Notes under the pieces: generated by a model | The model's database searches: none | The model's input: the letters and a program-made list of their open reading frames with translations, nothing else | Told to the model about the DNA's origin: nothing | Shown: positions 57,822-64,000 of the stretch, one piece after another | How positions within the stretch are numbered: the first letter of the stretch is position 1 | Layout: every line of letters begins with the position of its first letter | Source of the DNA: Oreohelix idahoensis | Lineage: Eukaryota > Mollusca > Gastropoda > Stylommatophora > Oreohelicidae | Assembly (NCBI GenBank): GCA_024509875.1 | Contig: JAMPIV010018954.1 | Span: forward strand, 248,001 to 312,000 | Direction of reading: 5' to 3' | Length of the DNA: 64,000 bases | Made by a program: the position numbers and the translations under genes

Positions 57822-59650
57822 TTACTTTCCGTTCCCCGTGGAACATAGGGCAGAAACAGTTGCTCTCCATCGATTTCTATTCTGGGCTGTCTTTTTCAGC
57901 TGTGCCCAAGTCATTCCAATTTCCTTAGCCTCCTCTTCCACTGTTCTTCTCCAAGTTCTCCTTGGCCTCCCCACTCTTATTTTCACTTGTGGGTTCCGGT
58001 CAAGAGCACCTCTGGCTATGCTTGATTGTTCTCTTCTGAGTGTATGACCTATCCATCCCCACCTTCTTATCTTAATTTCCATCTGTATAGGCTGTTGCCC
58101 GCATCTTTTCCTTAGCTCTAGATTTGTTATTACATCTGGCCATCTTATACGGAGGAGCCGTCAGAGACATCTATTTACACATATCTGTAATTTGGAGGTG
58201 ATACTCTTTGAGGCATGCCATATCTCTGAGCCATACAGCAAGACTGACTTTACATGTGAGTTAAAGATTCTGATTTTGTTCTCTCTTGATATAGCTGAGG
58301 AGTTCCATATTGGTCGAAGGGCTTTAAAAGCGCATCTGGCTTTATTTATCTTCGAACAGACGTCACCATCGATTCCCCCTCCTTTGTCAATGTTACTCCC
58401 CAAATATGTAAAGCTTGCTACTTCTTCATTAACTTGACCATTGATCTTCATCGAGTCCATCTGCCTACTATTTATTCTCATTTCCTTTGTTTTATTTACA
58501 TTTATATATAGTCCCATCTTTGCTGCTTCTGTCACTAATCTATTTCTTTTCTCCTGCATTTCTTGCTGTCTGTGATAGAAGGCACAAATCATCTGCAAAG
58601 TCAAGATCCTCCAGCTGTTTGTTGAATGTCCACTGTAATCCTGTTTTCTCTCCTTCTGTTGTTTGTCTCATAATCCAGTCTATGACTGTGACGATATTTG
58701 TGGGTGTCCTTTTACATTTTTGCTTTCTCTCCTACATTAACTAATTATTTCTTCATTTTTCGCACATGAATTAATGCCATTAACACTCCCTCAATTTTAT
58801 CCTCAGTGATGCTAGGAGAAGGTGGTGTTCTGGCGCTATGTCAGCTCCTCTCTATACTCTAACATCTTGTAGGCAGCGTCTTCATTTTCATTCTATGGTG
58901 AAGTGATCTATCTGATTTTGCGTTTGCCCATCTGGGGAGTTTCATGTGGTCTTGTGTATGTCTTTGTGTGGGACGATAGTCCCTCCGTTGACCAGGTCAT
59001 TCAAATCCCAAAAGTTTACAAAGAGTTTTCCATTTTCATTTCTGTTTCCTATGCCATTCTTTCCCATAATTAGTTCACAGTTTTTTGTTGTCTACTCCTA
59101 CTTTAAATCTCCCATTACTATCTTAATGTGTCTCATGTGTGCTTTGTCAAATGTTCCTTGGAGTTCGTCATAGAAATCTTGCATCGTATCTTCATCTGCA
59201 TTGTTTGTATGTGCATAACATTGAATAATGGTGATTTGTCTTCCTTTTCCCTGGCATCTTGCCGTTATTATCCTGGGTGATATTGATTCCCATTCTATTT
59301 GTGCTTTACTGGCTTCCTGAGATATCATACTAGCAACCCCTTCTCTGTGTGTGTGTGTGGGTGGTCTGCATCCTCGTCTCCTGAGAATACGACATTTCCC
59401 CCTGTATTGGTTATGAATTCACCAGTTCCATTTATTCTCGTTTCTGCTAGTCCTAAGAGTTTTATTCCATATCGTCTCATCTCTCCAGCTACCTGTGCTG
59501 TCCGTCCAGCCTCCTACATTGTCCGTATGCTCCAGGTGCCTAATCTAATTTTTGTCTTCGTCGTTAGAAGTGGTGTTGGTAGCCTGACTTCCATTGACTG
59601 GCTTTCATCAGGTTTCTGCGTCACACGTCCCTCTTGGGAGGGTTCTTCCT
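57822..59650 (-). pseudogene. LINE with APE endonuclease and partial RT
   Basis: From 59650 downward the minus strand reads as an APE-type endonuclease: IKLLGLAETRING, TGGNVVFSGDEDADHPHTH, ISPRIITARCQGKGRQITII, QCYAHTNNADEDTMQDFY and IVMGDLK. Then come NGGTIVPHKDIHKTT and QNQIDHF near 58900-59000. The N-terminal RT is missing between about 58860 and 58740. The palm resumes with VIDWIMRQTTEGEKTGLQW and LDFADDLCLL, then a frame break near 58590, FTYLGS, SVLLYGSEIWHAS and the tail RRWGWIGHTLRRE and GRPRRTWRRTVEEEAKEIG to a stop at 57822. Stops and deletions show it is dead. It belongs to the same broad RTE/SR2-like group as 25681-28500. Confidence 0.9.
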
Positions 59651-59884
59651 GACTCTGGCTTTTATTTCTTTCCTCAACTGTTTCAGTTTCTGTGACAAAT
59701 AGGTTTTTCCAGTAGGGGTGTCAGCTCTGTTCTCCAACCTCTAGCCTGGAGGAAGAGGGTCTGCCCACTTGTCTGTCCCTTTCACTTTGACCTGCTCAGC
59801 ATGGTTTAACCTACCAGCAGCAAAAGCTCCCGCTGATGTAGCTCACAATATCATCAAGGTACTCAAGCCGACCCATCACTTAAA

Positions 59885-60078
59885 GGAGTATCATCTCATC
59901 TCAGCCCGTAACCCGTCATGGGTCGTAGGGGTGCCATGGTGGAAGCATCAGCAGACAGGGTCCTCCACTGCTCTCTATCCTCAGCAATGCGTACAAGTGT
60001 GGAAAAACCGTGTCCTGCCCATTCTTTGATGTTATCAGCCCAGGATTTTCTCTGCCTTTTAATCCGGGCATCGGCCAA
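59885..60078 (-). mobile_element. LINE C-terminal fragment, another family
   Basis: The minus strand gives RQRKSWADNIKEWAGHGFST, RIAEDREQWRTLSADAST and APLRPMTGYGLR, the standard end of a LINE ORF2 of the 'KRW-DNI-EWTG...DR--WR' type. Only this end is present. Confidence 0.85.
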
Positions 60079-60522
60079 TCCGGCAAATTATTACTGAGTT
60101 GACTTTCCATCATAGCATTTCAGTGGGCAAGAGGTTTGCTTGGCGGTGCCCATCTCCTCTCCAAGTATCCTTGCAGGTACATACAAAAATGTACCTGGAG
60201 CAGTAACAATAGCCCTCAATAAATCTGTAATGTTTTGAAACACTGTCCGATCGACACATCACAAAACCGCCATCTTAAAGGAGTATAGTCTTGATAAAAC
60301 CCAGAATATATCCTTCTGGCCCGTCCCATAAGTTCAAGGACAGCCAAATAAAGTCAAAACATTGCATTGCATATATTTATATGGAAAAAAGCGTCAATAG
60401 TTGATTATTTTTCATTTTCTTTATCAAATCTCAATATGGCTGAAATTTCATATGTATGCACTGATGAATTCAGCGGTATAGCTTAGATATTTTACAAGAA
60501 AATAGTGAAGTTTTTTTTTTAC

Positions 60523-60594
60523 CTTTGCTACGTCCTGGCACAAGGCGAATTTAAACAATTGGTCGAGTTTGATGTTCTGGTTCCAGATGACGTC
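60523..60594 (-). CDS. Receptor guanylyl cyclase exon: kinase-homology domain, mid segment
   Basis: 72 bases (24 codons, phase 0 to 0) from acceptor TTGCCAG to donor GTAAAA. It encodes DVIWNQNIKLDQLFKFALCQ and DVAK, matching the 'L-DVL-N--I-LDW-F--SL--DI-KG' segment that precedes the pseudocatalytic loop of receptor cyclases. Short length lowers certainty, but the splice sites, phase and orientation fit. The loop segment (GM--LH-S---HG-L-S) should follow in an exon not found between here and 43353. Confidence 0.8.
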
Positions 60595-60779
60595 CTGGCA
60601 ACAAGACATGTAGAATATATTACTTCATGACATTTAAGTTAAAGATGCACGTAAAAACTTAAGTTCCAGAAAAAAAATCTACAAAAAGTTAGCAAAGCTG
60701 TGAGTCAAGAAAACGAAACAAAATAATGACAAAAAATTACAAGATCAATTTTCACATTAAAATCGCTTTAACATTTTTA

Positions 60780-61055
60780 ATATCATCATCGTCATCATCA
60801 TCAATGCCACCATCATCATCAATAATATCATCATTATCACCATCACTGCCATATCATCATCATCATCATCATCACTTCCACCATCATCATCATTATCATC
60901 ATCACTGTCACCATCATCATAATTATCATAATCACTACCACCATCATCATCATTATCATCATCACTGTCACCATCATCATAATTATCATAATCACTACCA
61001 CCATCATCATCATTATCATCATCACTGTCACCATCATCATAATCATTATCATCAT
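60780..61055. repeat. (CAT)n-rich array with 60-bp higher-order unit
   Basis: CATCATCATCATTATCATCA, TCACTGTCACCATCATCATA and ATTATCATAATCACTACCAC form a 60-bp unit repeated from about 60888 to 61040. Frames give poly-His and poly-Asp peptides that are not genes. Confidence 0.95.
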
Positions 61056-62030
61056 TTTCCTTTTCGCACCTTGCGTAGCATACAGCCACCATTGCTGCTG
61101 GTCACCTTGCAGGAATCCTCCAGCACCAAGCAGTCACATGCTGTTACATCTGTGTTTTCAGTGGCAATATGTTTTACATAATGAGGTTGCCACCCGCATG
61201 CTTAGCCTCATGTTAGTCGCTTTGTTCGAATTGCCTGAGCGTCCAGTAGCACTGTTCTTTGTCCCTTCAGAGACCCGTGTGAACCACACGGGGCATGATC
61301 TTGTCGGTGTAGCGTATATTGCAGCACTCAATGTCGTAAATTGAATGCGAATCGCTGCCACGTTTAGCTGAGTGGTGTGCCATGCCTTATTCTCTAATTG
61401 ATCTCCTAACACTTTTTCTTTGTAATAGCTCCTACAGCTTTATTTCTGGATTTAGTCATGCCAGTCTTACGTTCCACGCGCTAAATTTCATTCCTTGGCA
61501 CGTGCGCATCGCACCAAGGTAAAGGTCTTTGCATTTATCCTTTGTTGTGGGTAACGGCAGTTCCCTGATTCTTTGATTCAGAGAGAAACCGGACACCCAG
61601 AAGAAAGACGTTGCCTTTCTTGTGGCCAAACGCGTCTAGAATCATGAACTCTGGTCGTTCGAATGACCGCCAGAGTGTCGCTACAGATTATGTATTTTAC
61701 TTTTACCACGAGACGTCAGGGAGACAGACAAATCCACGGTCATTACGTCGTGATTACACTGCTCTCAATGCACGTGCGACCCTACGCCTGAACACCTGCT
61801 ACAAATTTTGCCTATTTATGCTAGGTGTGCCTAACCTTCCTTGCCACTGTATCCAGAGAATTCTGCTACCTTACAAAGTGATATTCTGCGCCAGAGCAAA
61901 TCACAGTTGTAGTGCGTTTAAGGATATTCGTTTTCCGGTAAGGACACTTTCTTATTTAATGCAGTATATAAGCCGCTAGGTGTTTTAACTTAATTATATG
62001 GAACAGTGCTCCTTCGTTACCTTGTTTCAT
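61056..62030. other. Dispersed repeat followed by unassigned DNA
   Basis: 61056-61290 matches pieces at 40265-40365 and 45610-45725, so it is the fullest copy of an unclassified repeat that starts with GCACCTTGCGTAGCATACAG. From 61400 to 62030 nothing is recognised. Confidence 0.5.

Positions 62031-64000
<1,970 letters not shown>

Noticed and set aside
60757..61181. Poly-His and poly-Asp open frames over the CAT array
   Set aside because: Simple-repeat translation on both strands, with no flanking coding sequence.

Overview
The window looks like nuclear DNA of a marine invertebrate, most likely a mollusc and probably a gastropod. It has long introns, dense retrotransposon debris, tRNA-derived SINEs, simple-sequence arrays, and an 18S rRNA 5' fragment that reads like the gastropod sequence. 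No prokaryotic gene organisation is present. The species assignment is inference; the elements are read directly from the sequence.

The one host gene I can support is a receptor-type guanylyl cyclase on the minus strand. Nine coding exons run from about 60.6 kb down to 19.4 kb: two pieces of kinase-homology domain before the APE motif (60523-60594, 43249-43352), the rest of that domain (40081-40224, 39655-39838), the dimerisation coiled coil (35720-35860), the cyclase catalytic domain (34219-34411, 32958-33115, 23192-23307) and a terminal exon with a long C-terminal tail (19433-20331). Splice sites and phases join exactly across the last eight. The first two cannot be joined directly, so at least one exon is unseen. 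The receptor N-terminus and membrane segment lie beyond the right edge.

Almost everything else is mobile DNA sitting in or beside this gene. At the left edge (1 to about 4.06 kb) is a decayed Ty3/gypsy element in the unusual order integrase - reverse transcriptase - RNase H (Gmr1-like). At 46446-55692 is a recent, complete LTR insertion with a 5-bp target duplication and near-identical LTRs. It encodes gag (SCAN-like capsid), a DTG protease and a DD35E integrase, but no reverse transcriptase or RNase H. It interrupts an older LINE fragment. These two elements form the most unusual story in the window.

Other mobile DNA: a LINE at 25.7-28.5 kb split by a 1134-bp solo-LTR-like insertion; a LINE with endonuclease and partial RT at 57.8-59.7 kb; many LINE 3' ends; five tRNA-related SINEs, two with perfect 12-13 bp target duplications; an 847-bp hAT-type MITE with an 8-bp target duplication; and a 2.9-kb element with arms of about 600 bp in inverted orientation (36174-39040) carrying a nested retroposon.

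Inside the 9.6-kb intron between two cyclase exons is an rDNA-derived piece: spacer-like GC-rich DNA, the first ~148 nt of 18S rRNA, then a cluster of hairpins with UACG and GNRA-type tetraloops. Long stretches (4.06-8.19, 10.3-13.1, 15.9-18.4, 20.3-22.9, 62.1-64.0 kb) hold nothing I can identify.
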